Assembly: GCF_000222685.1 (NCBI RefSeq)
Contig: NZ_AFWJ01000289.1
Coordinates: 1 to 64,000, forward strand
Source of the DNA: Vibrio nigripulchritudo ATCC 27043
Lineage (GTDB): Bacteria > Pseudomonadota > Gammaproteobacteria > Enterobacterales > Vibrionaceae
DNA length: 64,000 bases
Reading direction: 5' to 3'
Part shown: positions 26,619 to 36,994 of the stretch, in pieces
How the letters are laid out: every line of letters starts with the position of its first letter
How positions within the stretch are numbered: the first letter of the stretch is position 1
Position numbers and translations under genes: made by a program
The notes under the pieces: generated by a model
What the model was told of the DNA's origin: nothing
Seen by the model: the letters and a program-made list of their open reading frames with translations, nothing else
The model's database searches: none

Positions 26619-27578
26619 TTACCAAGCGATCTTCTGTTGCTTGATGAGGCTGGCACTTAAGATACAAAGCACGCCACCTAATCCACTGTAACGAACCGCG
26701 GTTTGTGCCTGCTGTTCTACTTTAGGTTTCGCATGGTACGCCACCCCCAAACCAGCAGCATCCATCATCACCAAATCGTTAGCACCATCGCCGACCGCAA
26801 CGGTGTTTTCTGGCTCAATCTCATACTGTTCTGCCAACTGGCGCAGGATGTCCGCTTTGGTTTGAGCCGATACGATATCGCCCAAAACCTTACCTGTCAG
26901 TTTGCCATTTACAATCTCAAGCGTATTCGACTGGGCATGGTCCAGGTTGAGTGTCTCTTTCAGGTAGTCTGAGAAGTAAGTAAACCCGCCAGATGCAATT
27001 GCCGTTTTCCAACCCAATGCCTGAAGGCTAGCCACGAACTCCTGCAAGTCTGGCATCATTGGCAGTTCACTGCGCACTGATTCCAGAATACTCTCATCCG
27101 CATCTTTCAGCGCGCCAACACGCTGTCTTAGGCTTTGTTCAAAATCCAGCTCGCCTTGCATTGCACGCTCAGTCACCTCTGATACCTGCTCTCCTACACC
27201 AGCGAGTTTGGCAATTTCATCGATACATTCAATCTGAATGGCAGTGGAGTCCATATCCATCACGACTAATCCCGGCTTACTGAGGTCAGGTACATCGGTC
27301 AGGCTGGCGTAATCCAAAGAAAGCGCCTGCAGAATGGTCTCGTGTTCTTTGGTAAGTTCACCGGACATCAGTGCCACTTCGTACTGCCCCACTTTCCATG
27401 TGGCGACAACGGCATTGTAGTAACCAGTAAAAAAGTCGATATCTTCAAAATGACTTGGCGACAAATAATTGGAAAAAACAATCCAGTTTGCGCGTTGTAG
27501 GTCGATCTTTGAAGAAAAGCGCGTTTCAGGAAGACGTTTTAGCAGTGTGATGTGTTTCTTTATAGGCAGTGTTTTCAT
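26619..27578 (-). CDS. serB: Phosphoserine phosphatase
   Basis: 319 residues. HAD catalytic motif VMDMDSTAIQ with nucleophile D108 and D110, substrate-binding ECIDEIAKLAGVG, motif II SGGFTYF, and GDGANDLVMM with its metal-binding Asp pair. The roughly 100-residue N-terminal extension is typical of gamma-proteobacterial SerB. It removes phosphate from L-phosphoserine, the last step of serine synthesis, in the cytosol. Divergent from the SMP-domain membrane gene at 27686. Complete and ordinary. Confidence 0.95.
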   Translation of the reverse strand: MKTLPIKKHITLLKRLPETRFSSKIDLQRANWIVFSNYLSPSHFEDIDFFTGYYNAVVATWKVGQYEVALMSGELTKEHETILQALSLDYASLTDVPDLSKPGLVVMDMDSTAIQIECIDEIAKLAGVGEQVSEVTERAMQGELDFEQSLRQRVGALKDADESILESVRSELPMMPDLQEFVASLQALGWKTAIASGGFTYFSDYLKETLNLDHAQSNTLEIVNGKLTGKVLGDIVSAQTKADILRQLAEQYEIEPENTVAVGDGANDLVMMDAAGLGVAYHAKPKVEQQAQTAVRYSGLGGVLCILSASLIKQQKIAW

Positions 27579-27685
27579 TGCGTCCGTGGCAGAGTTGTCC
27601 TGTAGTGACCGTAAACTTACCCTATTGCAATTTAGAAACGCAAGCTTATGATCAATTTAAATCTTAACCAGTGGCAGACCTTTCG

Positions 27686-28303
27686 ATGAGCAGTTCACTA
27701 TTTTCATTCCGGGCTTTTCTGCGCATTATCGCCATGATAGTGCTGGCTTTGCTGTTTTTCTCTATGGTGCAAAACAGCGTAGTGATCAGTAAAGGCAACG
27801 AAGCCATTCAGGCTCGCCAGCTAGAAACGCTGACCAATGTTCTGGTCTCTCAGGCAGCGTTATCTGCCAGCGATATGCTGGTCAATCAAGATCAGGAAAA
27901 CCTTCTCAAGCTGACTCAACAGCTTTCTAAAGATCGACTGGTATTTGATGCCACTATTTATGACGCAGAAGGCGTTAAGCTGGCAGCAAGCAGCAACGCC
28001 AAACCGGTGCGTGAGATGCTTGGTCTCGATACCCCACTGGGTACGGCGGCAATCGGTCGTCAGCAACTGGTGGAGCCCATTTACAATGATGGTGCCATGA
28101 TCGGATACATGCGAATTACGTTTGAAAAAGGACGAGTGACTGCGATTTCCGACCACCACTACCGCAACAGTGATCGTTTAATGTATTTGATGATTCTGAT
28201 GAGTTTTGCCAGTGGCGTGCTGATCACCATTCTGTTCAGACGCCAGCGACGCAGCCGTAAGAAGGGAGAAAACCTGCTGCTGAAAAATGTTGCGTCCCAA
28301 TAG
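27686..28303 (+). CDS. SMP-domain inner-membrane protein (YtjB/AhpA-like)
   Basis: 205 residues from the ATG at 27686; a GTG 15 bases upstream is an alternative start and neither has a good ribosome site. Two membrane helices: FLRIIAMIVLALLFFSMV near the N-terminus and LMYLMILMSFASGVLITILF near 170. Between them is a periplasmic domain with ILDAxVYD-like FDATIYDAEGVKLA and QQLVEPIYNDGAMIGYMRI, matching the SMP family beside serB in E. coli (ytjB) and vibrios. It ends in a basic cytoplasmic tail. The family has been linked to membrane lipid or virulence functions, without a firm activity. Context with serB is conserved. Confidence 0.8.
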   Translation: MSSSLFSFRAFLRIIAMIVLALLFFSMVQNSVVISKGNEAIQARQLETLTNVLVSQAALSASDMLVNQDQENLLKLTQQLSKDRLVFDATIYDAEGVKLAASSNAKPVREMLGLDTPLGTAAIGRQQLVEPIYNDGAMIGYMRITFEKGRVTAISDHHYRNSDRLMYLMILMSFASGVLITILFRRQRRSRKKGENLLLKNVASQ

Positions 28304-28320
28304 AATCTTATATTCAACAA

Positions 28321-28354
28321 AAAGCCCCGCTATTGATTAGCGGGGCTTTCTTTT
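28321..28354. terminator. Bidirectional terminator between the SMP gene and deoD
   Basis: 12-bp perfect stem AAAGCCCCGCTA / TAGCGGGGCTTT, 5-base loop, T-rich to the right (TTTCTTTTT), A-rich to the left. Confidence 0.92.
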
Positions 28355-28366
28355 TAGAGCAGTTTC

Positions 28367-29083
28367 TTACTTGTCGCCAAGCAGAACTGAATCGAGTGCG
28401 ATTTCGATCATTTCGTTGAACGTGGTTGCGCGTTCTTCAGACGTAGTTTGCTCACCCGTCTTGATGTGGTCAGACACGGTACAGATAGTCAGCGCTTTTG
28501 CACCGTACTCTGCACATACGCCGTAGATACCAGCCGCTTCCATTTCTACACCTACAATGCCGTACTTATCCATTACGTCGAACATTTCTGGATCTGGTGT
28601 GTAGAACAGCTCTGCTGAGAACAGGTTGCCCACTTTTACATCGATACCACGCGCTTTCGCTGCTTCTTCTGCATTTTTCACCATTTGGTAATCAGCAATT
28701 GCCGCAAAGTCGTGACCTTTAAAGCGGATACGGTTTACTTTGGAATCGGTGCTGGCACCCATTCCGATAACAACGTCGCGAACTTTGATGTCTTCACTTA
28801 CCGCACCACAGCTACCAACTCGGATGATTTTCTTCACACCGAAATCTTTGATTAGCTCAGTCGCGTAAATAGAGCATGATGGGATACCCATGCCGTGACC
28901 CATAACAGAGATCTTGCGACCTTTGTAGGTGCCAGTGAAGCCAAACATATTGCGAACATCGCAGACTTGCTCAACGTTTTCCAAAAAGTTCTCTGCGATG
29001 TATTTAGCGCGTAGCGGATCGCCCGGCATCAAAACAACATCTGCAAATGCACCCATTTCAGCATTAATATGTGGAGTAGCCAT
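28367..29083 (-). CDS. deoD: Purine-nucleoside phosphorylase
   Basis: 238 residues, hexameric DeoD type: [29 protein letters not shown] start, phosphate-binding GHGMGIPS and RVGSCGAV, active-site [11 protein letters not shown] and VSDHIKTGE. It phosphorolyses purine (deoxy)nucleosides to base and (deoxy)ribose 1-phosphate. The ATG at 29083 is chosen for AAGGA 8 bases upstream; a longer frame exists but adds a non-family leader. Last gene of the deo operon, separated from deoB by about 155 bases. Confidence 0.95.
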   Translation of the reverse strand: MATPHINAEMGAFADVVLMPGDPLRAKYIAENFLENVEQVCDVRNMFGFTGTYKGRKISVMGHGMGIPSCSIYATELIKDFGVKKIIRVGSCGAVSEDIKVRDVVIGMGASTDSKVNRIRFKGHDFAAIADYQMVKNAEEAAKARGIDVKVGNLFSAELFYTPDPEMFDVMDKYGIVGVEMEAAGIYGVCAEYGAKALTICTVSDHIKTGEQTTSEERATTFNEMIEIALDSVLLGDK

Positions 29084-29238
29084 TGAAATAGTCCTTGTAA
29101 ATAAAATTGAGGGCAATCGCCCCAGTTTGCTGGCAAATTATGGTGGATAGCGTGATTACTTCAACCTATTTTGCCCGCTCACTAAAATTAACCGCTCAAA
29201 GCTTAAACCTCTGGAGCGAAAACCTTATGAACACAGAG

Positions 29239-30459
29239 TTACAGGAAGCTTTTCCCGTAATCCATCGGAGACGTGCCAAAGTAGCTCGCAACCGACTGAC
29301 CGATATCGGCAAACGTTTCTCGGAACCCTAGAGAACCTGCAGGCACTTTGCTTCCGTAAACCAGAACAGGGATGTGTTCTCGGGTGTGCTCCGTACCTGG
29401 CCAGGTGGGGTCGCAGCCGTGATCGGCCGTTATTATCAGCACATCGTCTTCTTGCAGAAGGTTAATCACTTCATTGATGCGGCTGTCGAAGTATTCCAGC
29501 GCTGTCGCATAACCCGCGACGTCACGGCGATGACCGTACACAGAGTCAAAGTCGACAAAGTTGGTGAATACAATGGTGTTATCACCGGCTTGCTGAATCT
29601 GTTCCAGCGTAGCTTCAAACAGTGCCGGAATACCTGTCGCTTTCACTTTTTTGCTGATACCACAGTTAGCGTAGATGTCGGCAATCTTGCCTATCGACAC
29701 CACTTCGCCCTGTCTTTCATCAACCAGCTTTTGCAATACCGTTGGTGACGGCGGCTCTACAGATAGATCTCGACGATTCCCCGTACGCTCAAACTGCCCT
29801 TTGCCTGCCCCAACAAACGGTCGTGCGATAACACGTCCGATGTTGTAGTCTTCCATCTCTTCACGGGCGATTTGGCACAGTTCCAGCAAACGCTCTAAAC
29901 CAAACGTTTCTTCATGGCAGGCGATCTGAAAAACAGAGTCAGCAGAGGTGTAGAAGATAGGCTTGCCCGTCTTCATATGTTCTTCGCCTAAGTCGTCCAG
30001 AACCTGAGTTCCAGACGCATGGCAGTTACCGAGAAAACCGTCGATTCCCGCTCGCTCAAGAATGCGATCCGTCAGTTCTTTAGGAAAGCTGTTTTCTTTG
30101 TCAGAAAAGTAGCCCCAGTCAAACATCACAGGAACGCCAGCAATTTCCCAGTGCCCGGATGGCGTGTCTTTGCCAGACGACAACTCGACTGCGTGAGCGT
30201 ATGCCCCAACAACATCACTTTCCGACTCAAGACCCGGTGCAAAAGCGCCAGTGGACTCTTTGTGCGCCAGAGCTAAGCCTAACTTCGATAAGTTAGGCAG
30301 AGACAAAGGTCCATTACGCTCAGAGGTATCAGCTAACCCTTTGGCACACTGCTCGGCGATGTGACCCAGAGTATCTGAACCTGCATCACCAAACTTGTCA
30401 GCATCCGCAGTCGCGCCAATACCGAATGAATCTAAAACTAAAATAAATGCTCTTTTCAT
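29239..30459 (-). CDS. deoB: Phosphopentomutase
   Basis: 406 residues. Alkaline-phosphatase-superfamily metalloenzyme that interconverts (deoxy)ribose 1- and 5-phosphates. Metal sites: [14 protein letters not shown] at the N-terminus (Asp), and [24 protein letters not shown] near 340-363 (Asp-His ... Asp ... His-x3-His). The catalytic Thr region [11 protein letters not shown] is present near 160. ATG 30459 has GGAGA upstream; an earlier codon four residues upstream is less likely. The gap to deoA's stop is 20 bases, so the two are co-transcribed. Confidence 0.95.
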   Translation of the reverse strand: MKRAFILVLDSFGIGATADADKFGDAGSDTLGHIAEQCAKGLADTSERNGPLSLPNLSKLGLALAHKESTGAFAPGLESESDVVGAYAHAVELSSGKDTPSGHWEIAGVPVMFDWGYFSDKENSFPKELTDRILERAGIDGFLGNCHASGTQVLDDLGEEHMKTGKPIFYTSADSVFQIACHEETFGLERLLELCQIAREEMEDYNIGRVIARPFVGAGKGQFERTGNRRDLSVEPPSPTVLQKLVDERQGEVVSIGKIADIYANCGISKKVKATGIPALFEATLEQIQQAGDNTIVFTNFVDFDSVYGHRRDVAGYATALEYFDSRINEVINLLQEDDVLIITADHGCDPTWPGTEHTREHIPVLVYGSKVPAGSLGFRETFADIGQSVASYFGTSPMDYGKSFL

Positions 30460-30479
30460 TACTTTCTCCACCAGCGCCT

Positions 30480-31808
30480 TTACACGTCTTCTGCTCGAAT
30501 CTGACGGTAAACGTCTGGTGTTTTCTGATACTCACCGCCAACAGCAATGGCGCTTTGCAGTGCTTCAGCGGCTTCATTCCACTGCTCTTCACTGCGGGCG
30601 TGAATCATCGCTAACGGAGTTTCGCTGTTAGCGACTTCACCGAGACGGATAAACTGGTCAAAACCGACAGCGTAGTCGATAGAGTCCGTAGCCACGCGAC
30701 GACCACCGCCCATAGCCACGACTGCCATGCCGATGGCTCGGGTATCCATTGAGGAAACAACGCCACTCTCTTTGGCATGAACCGGTTTGATGATCTCGGC
30801 TTTTTCGAGGTAGTTGTCGTAGTTTTCAACGAAGTCGACAGGACCGCCTAAACCAGCCACCATCTTGCCAAAGCATTCAGCTGCTTTTCCGTTATCCAGT
30901 ACAGCCATCAGCTTTTCGCGTGCATCTTCGGTATTGTCTGCAAGCTTGCCCAGTACCAGCATTTCACTGCACAGCGCTAAGGTGATCTCGAGCAAACGTG
31001 GGTTGCGGTATTCTCCAGTCAGAAACTGCACCGCTTCACGCACTTCCACCGCGTTACCCGCAGAGGAAGCCAGCACCTGATTCATATCGGTGAGGATAGC
31101 GGTGGTTTTAGTGCCAGCACCGTTGGCTACCGCAACGATCGATTTCGCCAGCTCTTCAGACGCTTCGTACGTTGGCATAAAGGCACCAGAACCTACTTTT
31201 ACGTCCATAACCAGTGAGTCCAGACCAGCTGCCAGCTTCTTAGACAGAATAGACGCGGTGATCAGGGAAATGTTATCGACGGTCGCCGTGATATCGCGGG
31301 TAGCGTAGACACGTTTATCAGCAGGAGCGAGATCGCCAGTCTGACCGATAATTGCAACGCCCGCTTCTTTGGTCACATCACCAAACACTTCGTTGTTTGG
31401 CGTAATGTTGTAGCCCGGAATGGATTCCAGCTTATCCAGCGTCCCGCCAGTATGTCCCAGCCCACGACCGGAAATCATAGGGACAAACCCGCCGCATGCC
31501 GCCACCATAGGACCAAGCATCAAGGACGTGACATCTCCCACACCACCAGTGGAGTGTTTATCGACAATCGGACCACCAAAGTTCATGTGATCCCAATTGA
31601 TGACCATGCCAGAATCTCGCATCGCACAAGTCAGTGCGATTCGCTCAGGCATGCTCATTTCATTGAAGAAAATGGCCATCGCGAATGCCGCGATTTGTCC
31701 TTCAGACACTTCGCCTTTGGCAACGCCCTGGATAAAGAATTGAATTTCTTCCGCAGACAGCACTTCGCCGTCACGTTTTTTACGGATAATTTCTTGAGGT
31801 AAATACAT
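30480..31808 (-). CDS. deoA: Thymidine phosphorylase
   Basis: 442 residues. The family signature spans [18 protein letters not shown] (about 84-101) with [21 protein letters not shown] after it. It cleaves thymidine or deoxyuridine with phosphate to give the base and deoxyribose 1-phosphate. ATG 31808 has GGGAGG six bases upstream. Second gene of deoC-deoA-deoB-deoD. No oddity. Confidence 0.96.
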   Translation of the reverse strand: MYLPQEIIRKKRDGEVLSAEEIQFFIQGVAKGEVSEGQIAAFAMAIFFNEMSMPERIALTCAMRDSGMVINWDHMNFGGPIVDKHSTGGVGDVTSLMLGPMVAACGGFVPMISGRGLGHTGGTLDKLESIPGYNITPNNEVFGDVTKEAGVAIIGQTGDLAPADKRVYATRDITATVDNISLITASILSKKLAAGLDSLVMDVKVGSGAFMPTYEASEELAKSIVAVANGAGTKTTAILTDMNQVLASSAGNAVEVREAVQFLTGEYRNPRLLEITLALCSEMLVLGKLADNTEDAREKLMAVLDNGKAAECFGKMVAGLGGPVDFVENYDNYLEKAEIIKPVHAKESGVVSSMDTRAIGMAVVAMGGGRRVATDSIDYAVGFDQFIRLGEVANSETPLAMIHARSEEQWNEAAEALQSAIAVGGEYQKTPDVYRQIRAEDV

Positions 31809-31912
31809 TAGAACCTCCCACGCACCTTCATAGGTGCAGAGCTGTGGTTGTAGAGTAAAGAGGTAAGGCAACAAGCTGTGTTCAGACAGCTTGTTGCATC
31901 AGACTTTTAGAA

Positions 31913-32689
31913 TTAGTAAGCAGTAGGGTCTGCCGTCTCGTCTGTTACTTCTAATGTATTAAGTAGGTTAGTCAGCAGGCTTGATGCGCCAAAGCGGTAG
32001 TGACGAGCATCTACCCAGTTGTCACCCAGGATCTCGTCTGCCATTGCCAGGTAAGCCGCTGCGTCTTCTGCAGTTCGAACGCCACCTGCTGGCTTAAAGC
32101 CTACCGTTTCTGCTACGCCCATGTCGCGGATCACTTCCAGCATCATGCGAGCGTATTCAGGAGTGGCATTCACAGGCACTTTACCTGTAGATGTTTTGAT
32201 GAAGTCTGCGCCCGCTTCGATACAAATCTGAGACGCTTTCTTAATTAGTGCTTCTTCTTTTAGTTCACCTGTTTCGATGATGACTTTAAGAAGGATATCG
32301 CCACATGCTTCTTTACACTGTTTCACCAGTTCGAAGCCCACTTTCTCGTCACCCGCGATCAGTGCGCGGTATGGGAAAACGACGTCAACTTCGTCTGCAC
32401 CGTAAGCGACTGCAGCCTTGGTTTCCGCCACTGCAATCTCGATGTCGTCGTTGCCGTGTGGGAAGTTAGTTACGGTCGCAATGCGAACGTCTGGCGTACC
32501 TTGCTCACGAAGTGTCTTCTTAGCAATAGGAATAAAGCGAGGGTAAATACAGATGGCAGCAGTATTGCCAACCGCTGATTTTGCGTCGTGACACAGCGAG
32601 ATGACTTTTGCATCTGTGTCATCGTCATTCAGCGTTGTCAGGTCCATAAGTTTAAGTGCACGTAGAGCAGCTGCTTTTAAATCGCTCAT
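31913..32689 (-). CDS. deoC: Deoxyribose-phosphate aldolase
   Basis: 258 residues. The Schiff-base lysine is in [11 protein letters not shown] (about 163-173) with the proton-relay lysine in [13 protein letters not shown]. It splits deoxyribose 5-phosphate into acetaldehyde and glyceraldehyde 3-phosphate, the last step of deoxynucleoside breakdown. GGAGA precedes the ATG. First gene of the deo operon; the promoter must lie in the 360 bases between it and the nupC terminator. Confidence 0.96.
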   Translation of the reverse strand: MSDLKAAALRALKLMDLTTLNDDDTDAKVISLCHDAKSAVGNTAAICIYPRFIPIAKKTLREQGTPDVRIATVTNFPHGNDDIEIAVAETKAAVAYGADEVDVVFPYRALIAGDEKVGFELVKQCKEACGDILLKVIIETGELKEEALIKKASQICIEAGADFIKTSTGKVPVNATPEYARMMLEVIRDMGVAETVGFKPAGGVRTAEDAAAYLAMADEILGDNWVDARHYRFGASSLLTNLLNTLEVTDETADPTAY

Positions 32690-33049
32690 TTCTATCTCCG
32701 ATCAGTTTATTCAATGATTAGATGGCTTACCCCTTGGCAATCCATCACAACATGAACGGACTTGGTTCCCTGAAGACTTGAACTCGTTACAAGTTCAATT
32801 GCTATCCTTGTCACCGCACAGTACCTGTTTGGTCTATGGCACGACTCTAGTTTTTTCCTTTCATCGTGGCTAACGTTTTTACAAATCTGGTCTCTTTGCT
32901 TCCTGCAAAGGTCTGACCATTTATACAATACGCATTATTTGTTCAAAACAATAGCATTCCGGTTGACGCAAACGGTTTGTATCTCAAAAAACTCAGTCCA
33001 TTATTTCCCTACACCTGAATAGCTCGTCATAAAAACTATTCGGGTATAA
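32690..33049 (-). promoter_or_regulatory. deo operon promoter region with candidate operator
   Basis: About 360 bases without a gene. At 32969-32979 there is a perfect odd palindrome CAAAC-G-GTTTG, the shape of a LacI-family (CytR-like) operator half-site pair, and CGCAAACG resembles the CytR-type site proposed upstream of nupC. On the minus strand just downstream, TTGAAC and TGTATAAA with 14-15 bases between could be a promoter. The remaining 200-base leader shows no clear RNA element. A 73-codon frame at 32707-32928 has no ribosome site and is not called. Confidence 0.4.
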
Positions 33050-33088
33050 AAACAAAAAAACCCCGCAGCAATCTCTTGCTACGGGGTT
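33050..33088 (-). terminator. Terminator after nupC
   Basis: Minus strand: 12-bp stem AACCCCGTAGCA / TGCTGCGGGGTT with one mismatch and a 6-base loop, followed by seven T then GTTTTT. Confidence 0.92.
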
Positions 33089-33126
33089 GGTTTTCGTGGC
33101 GTCTATATAATCTTTCTCTTACTAAC

Positions 33127-34389
33127 TTAGAAAGACAGGAACAGACCAGCGATTGTCGCTGCCATCAGGTTAGATAGCGTACCAGCGATTACCGCTTTCA
33201 CACCCATGCGTGCGATGTCGTGACGACGGTTTGGCGCAAGGCTGCCCAGACCACCTAGTAGGATCGCGATAGAAGAAAGGTTCGCGAAACCACACAGAGC
33301 AAACGAGATGATTGCTGTTGTCTTCTCAGACATTGGCAGACCTGTTTCTGCTACCACTTTCGCACCTTCACCGATGTAAGGAGTGAAGTTCAGGTAAGCA
33401 ACGAATTCGTTCACAACGATCTTCTGACCGATGAAAGAACCAGCCAGTGTCGCTTCTTCCCATGGCACACCGATAACGAATGCTAGAGGAGCAAATACCC
33501 AGCCTAGAACAAGTTCCAGAGTCAGCTCAGGCATACCGAACCAACCACCAACGCCACCAAGAACGCCGTTGACTAGAGCAATAAGACCGATGAATGCCAA
33601 TAGCATTGCACCTACGTTAAGTGCTAGCTGAAGACCTACAGATGCACCACCTGCCGCTGCATCGATAACGTTCGCTGGCTTATTGTCGCCACCGTCGATG
33701 TCTGCGTCGATGTCGTCTTTAGGCGCTTCAGTTTCAGGCATGATGATCTTAGCGAATAGTAGACCACCTGGTGCTGCCATGAATGATGCTGCAACTAGGT
33801 ATTCTAGAGGTACACCCATAGATGCATAACCAGCTAGTACACCACCTGCAACCGATGCCAGACCACCACACATTACTGCGAATAGTTCAGATTGAGTCAT
33901 CTTAGGTACGAACGGACGAACAACAAGAGGCGCTTCCGTCTGACCTACGAAAATGTTAGCTGCTGCTGACATGGACTCCGCACGAGAAGTACCCAGTGCC
34001 TTCTGAAGTGCACCACCAAGAATCTTGATAACCCACTGCATAACACCGATGTAGTAAAGAACAGAGATCAACGCAGAGAAGAAGATCAGTGTTGGCAGTA
34101 CTTGGAATGCGAAGATGAAGCCGATGCCGTCAACAGAGAAGTTAACCAGGCTACCGAACAGGAAACCTGTTCCGTCTTTACCGTAGTCGATAACGTTCTG
34201 AACACCTGCAGAGAATGCAGCCAGAAGGTCACGACCCCAAGGGATGTATAGAACAAAAGCACCAAGTGCAAATTGGATAGCAAAAGCGCCACCTACAGTT
34301 CTAAAATTAATTGCTTTGCGGTTGCCGGATAATAGTACTGCAATTCCTAGTAGTACTACGATACCGACGAGGCTCATAAACAGGCTCAT
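33127..34389 (-). CDS. nupC: Concentrative nucleoside transporter, NupC family
   Basis: 420 residues, polytopic inner-membrane symporter of the CNT family. Signature blocks: [33 protein letters not shown] (about 165-178, nucleoside site), [20 protein letters not shown] and [16 protein letters not shown], with [19 protein letters not shown] near the end. It imports nucleosides with Na+ or H+, feeding the deo enzymes encoded just downstream. AAGGA precedes the ATG. The promoter carries a CRP-type site at 34536-34551. Confidence 0.93.
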   Translation of the reverse strand: MSLFMSLVGIVVLLGIAVLLSGNRKAINFRTVGGAFAIQFALGAFVLYIPWGRDLLAAFSAGVQNVIDYGKDGTGFLFGSLVNFSVDGIGFIFAFQVLPTLIFFSALISVLYYIGVMQWVIKILGGALQKALGTSRAESMSAAANIFVGQTEAPLVVRPFVPKMTQSELFAVMCGGLASVAGGVLAGYASMGVPLEYLVAASFMAAPGGLLFAKIIMPETEAPKDDIDADIDGGDNKPANVIDAAAGGASVGLQLALNVGAMLLAFIGLIALVNGVLGGVGGWFGMPELTLELVLGWVFAPLAFVIGVPWEEATLAGSFIGQKIVVNEFVAYLNFTPYIGEGAKVVAETGLPMSEKTTAIISFALCGFANLSSIAILLGGLGSLAPNRRHDIARMGVKAVIAGTLSNLMAATIAGLFLSF

Positions 34390-34535
34390 AGTTTATGACT
34401 TCCTTATTAGTTATTTATTGGCGTGTTACAAATTGGCTCGTATTTGAAGCGTGGGCATTATAATCATCCCTCAATCAATAAAGTAATGGCATGGTCACAA
34501 TTTGTAGTCTTATTCACTCTTGTATCATTAAATTA

Positions 34536-34572
34536 TGTGATGATAGTCACGTTACGCAAACGTATACTTGCG
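34536..34572. promoter_or_regulatory. CRP-type site plus inverted repeat upstream of nupC
   Basis: TGTGA-TGATAG-TCACG at 34536-34551 matches the CRP consensus TGTGA-N6-TCACA at 9 of 10 bases. It is followed at 34555-34572 by CGCAA-N8-TTGCG. In E. coli, nupC and deo promoters are controlled by CRP with CytR between or beside CRP sites, so a CRP/CytR arrangement is inferred. Confidence 0.7.
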
Positions 34573-34594
34573 GAACTTTCACAGAAGATAGCGA

Positions 34595-35371
34595 TTAATC
34601 ACAAATTCCGAACACTAAATTGCTTTTAGACCATAGCTGTGGCGCAATCGTTTGCTTTGGTCTTTTTTTGAGCTCAGAAAGACATTCCAGTATCTCAGGC
34701 AGAAATTTGGGGTGATTGGGTAAACCTTGATATCCATTCAATGGCATATCTGGCGCATCGGTTTCGAGCACCATGGCATCTATCGGTATTTGGGCGATGG
34801 TATTGCGCGTTTTTTGAGCTCTTGGGTAAGTAATCGTCCCGCCTACTCCAATTGCAAAGCCTAAATTGAGCCAGTCTTTGGCTTGCTGATAACTTCCACT
34901 GAATCCGTGAATCACGCCCCCTTGTTCGAAACGCATTTTCTTTAGTGTAGAGGTCATCAGCTGATGAGATTTTCGCTGATGAAGCACCAAAGGCAACTTG
35001 TGCTTATTCGCCAGTTCTATCTGCCCTCTGAACAATGCTTCCTGTTTTGACTGAGTGTCATTTCCAGAATAAAAATCCAGCCCACACTCTCCAACAGCAA
35101 CGCATTTGTCTCCACAACGACTGAGCCTGTCATCGAGTAAATCGAGATGCGTATCCAAATGCTGGTCAATAAAATAAGGGTGAAGCCCGAGTGAAAAATA
35201 GATTTCATCATGGCTTGAGGCAAGTTCGCTGACTTTATCCCAGTTCGATAATCCGACTGACGGGATCAGGATGCGCGCCACACCCGATTGCTTAGCGGTT
35301 GCTAACGCTTCATCGGTATTGGAAAAGGCATCAAAATCAAAATGACAGTGGGTATCAAAAAGTCGGGACAT
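34595..35371 (-). CDS. yjjV: TatD-family metal-dependent hydrolase (YjjV-like)
   Basis: 258 residues. TIM-barrel metal ligands of the TatD family: DTHCHFDFD at 6-14, VGECGLDFY near 92-100, LPLVLHQRKS, VIHGFSGSYQQ and ETDAPDMP near 203-210. TatD members are Mg-dependent DNases or 3'-5' exonucleases; YjjV's physiological substrate is unsettled. In E. coli yjjV lies beside the deo genes, matching this context. It ends close to the nupC promoter region and is followed upstream by a kinase gene 46 bases away on the same strand; whether they share a transcript is unclear. Confidence 0.88.
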   Translation of the reverse strand: MSRLFDTHCHFDFDAFSNTDEALATAKQSGVARILIPSVGLSNWDKVSELASSHDEIYFSLGLHPYFIDQHLDTHLDLLDDRLSRCGDKCVAVGECGLDFYSGNDTQSKQEALFRGQIELANKHKLPLVLHQRKSHQLMTSTLKKMRFEQGGVIHGFSGSYQQAKDWLNLGFAIGVGGTITYPRAQKTRNTIAQIPIDAMVLETDAPDMPLNGYQGLPNHPKFLPEILECLSELKKRPKQTIAPQLWSKSNLVFGICD

Positions 35372-35417
35372 AAGCTGGCTGCACCAATAAGGAGTTCAGA
35401 GCTTAGTTTATGAGGTG

Positions 35418-36977
35418 TTAGGTCCGATTAACAAGGCTGGATGTGATTTTGGCATTGACCTTAGAAAGTGCTTTCACTGAGTCGTGTAGATGCAGGTAGA
35501 CGTTTTGATAGTAATCGTTGTAAACATCCACATTCTTGGCGTTGGGCTTAAAGCCGTGTTTGATGGAAACCATGCGTCGCGCTGCAGCTTTGCAATTAGA
35601 ATATTCACCGCATCCAACCGCTGCACTAATGGCAGCCCCCAGCGCTGTGGTTTCTGACGTTTCCGGGATCAACAGGGTTTTGTTAAATACATCGGCAAAA
35701 ATCTGGTTCCAGACGTCGCTCCTCGCAGAACCACCGTACATTTTGATCTGCTCAATATCGGTATTGGCCCCCGCTTCCATCAATTCGCCCTGCCTTCGCG
35801 ACTCGTAAGCCAGCCCTTCCATGATCCCACGCACCACTTGCGGCTGACCATGTTCGGTATGAAGCCCAAACGCCATTCCCCGCGCATTCAAATCCCAATA
35901 CGGTCCGTTTGCCCCCTGAAAATACGGCAGTATCATCATGCCCATATTGCCAACCGGGCTCTGTTCAGCACTTCGGTATACGTCACTCCAGTTTGGGCAG
36001 GCTTCGTCCTTCCCGACATTGAGGCAAAAGTGATCGCGATACCATTTCATGAGTGCAGAGCCTCCACTGGGAATGTAATTTTCCATCACATAGTTGCCAG
36101 ACGGGCTGATTTCGATGACGTAATCCTGCTTTGCCCGTGAAGGTACATTGTTCACCAACATTTCATTGGTACAGGAAGTACCGCCATTGATGCCTATTTC
36201 ACCGGGCTCGGTGACGCCCGCACCAAGAATGCCGCAAGGCTGATCCCCTGCTGTTACGACCACAGGTATCCCTTGAGGAAGACCCGTTATCTGGCTGGCT
36301 TGTGCGGTGACAGAACCGGCGGTGCTGCATCCGGGTAAAATCGTATCAATCCAGATGTCCCTTCTTACTCCCAGCGAATCAATAATACCACTCGCCCATT
36401 GCGCGCCGTGCTCAATATCCAAAGCTCCGGTCATTGTCGCTGCGCCGCTCAAAGTCACCAACTGGCTGGTCAGTTTATAAATCAGATAATCCTGTACCAG
36501 CATCAGTTTGTAGGTTCGCGAATACACGTCTGGCTCATGTCGCTTAAGCCACAGCGCCTTATAAAGCGTCCACTGACCGGGCGCATACCCGGTTTTTTCA
36601 AATATCTGTTGAGCACCTACCTCCTGCCCCGCAAATTCCGCTTCCTCACTGCATCGGATGTCATTCCACAAGATGGCATTTCTGAGCGGTCGAATATCAG
36701 AATCGACCGGAACAAAAGTAAACCTCTGGTGGGTGATACCGATACCTGCGATCTTGCTGCCATCCACATCTGGGTGGCTCATCACTTCCAGACAACCGGC
36801 AATGAACGCATTCCACCAGTCGTCGGCTTTCTGCTCTACCCATCCTGGTCTTTGCATGATGAGAGGGTAGCCATGAGCACTTTCAGCAATGATTTTCCCC
36901 GACATAGAAAACACAATCACCTTGGTTGCACTGGTACTGCTATCAACACCTATCAGCAACTTTTCACTCTTGTCCAT
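35418..36977 (-). CDS. FGGY-family carbohydrate kinase 2 of unit A (xylulokinase-like)
   Basis: 519 residues, FGGY fold. The N-terminal ATPase region has LIGVDSSTSATKVIVFS, ending WVEQKADDWWNA; the hinge has VVVTAGDQPCGILGAGV and EIGINGGTSC; the C-terminal signature is IKMYGGSARSDVWNQIFADVFNKTL followed by ETTALGAAISAAVG. Overall most like xylulokinases. It should phosphorylate a ketose or polyol in the cytosol. It is the last gene of the long operon, 17 bases after the MDR dehydrogenase stop. A second FGGY kinase at 38057 is only distantly similar, so the two probably act on different intermediates. The exact substrate is not readable. Confidence 0.82.
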   Translation of the reverse strand: MDKSEKLLIGVDSSTSATKVIVFSMSGKIIAESAHGYPLIMQRPGWVEQKADDWWNAFIAGCLEVMSHPDVDGSKIAGIGITHQRFTFVPVDSDIRPLRNAILWNDIRCSEEAEFAGQEVGAQQIFEKTGYAPGQWTLYKALWLKRHEPDVYSRTYKLMLVQDYLIYKLTSQLVTLSGAATMTGALDIEHGAQWASGIIDSLGVRRDIWIDTILPGCSTAGSVTAQASQITGLPQGIPVVVTAGDQPCGILGAGVTEPGEIGINGGTSCTNEMLVNNVPSRAKQDYVIEISPSGNYVMENYIPSGGSALMKWYRDHFCLNVGKDEACPNWSDVYRSAEQSPVGNMGMMILPYFQGANGPYWDLNARGMAFGLHTEHGQPQVVRGIMEGLAYESRRQGELMEAGANTDIEQIKMYGGSARSDVWNQIFADVFNKTLLIPETSETTALGAAISAAVGCGEYSNCKAAARRMVSIKHGFKPNAKNVDVYNDYYQNVYLHLHDSVKALSKVNAKITSSLVNRT

Positions 36978-36994
36978 GCTACCCCCTCAAACTC

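Noticed and set aside
32707-32928. 73-codon minus-strand frame upstream of deoC
   Set aside because: No ribosome site, unremarkable sequence, and it sits in the expected promoter/leader region.
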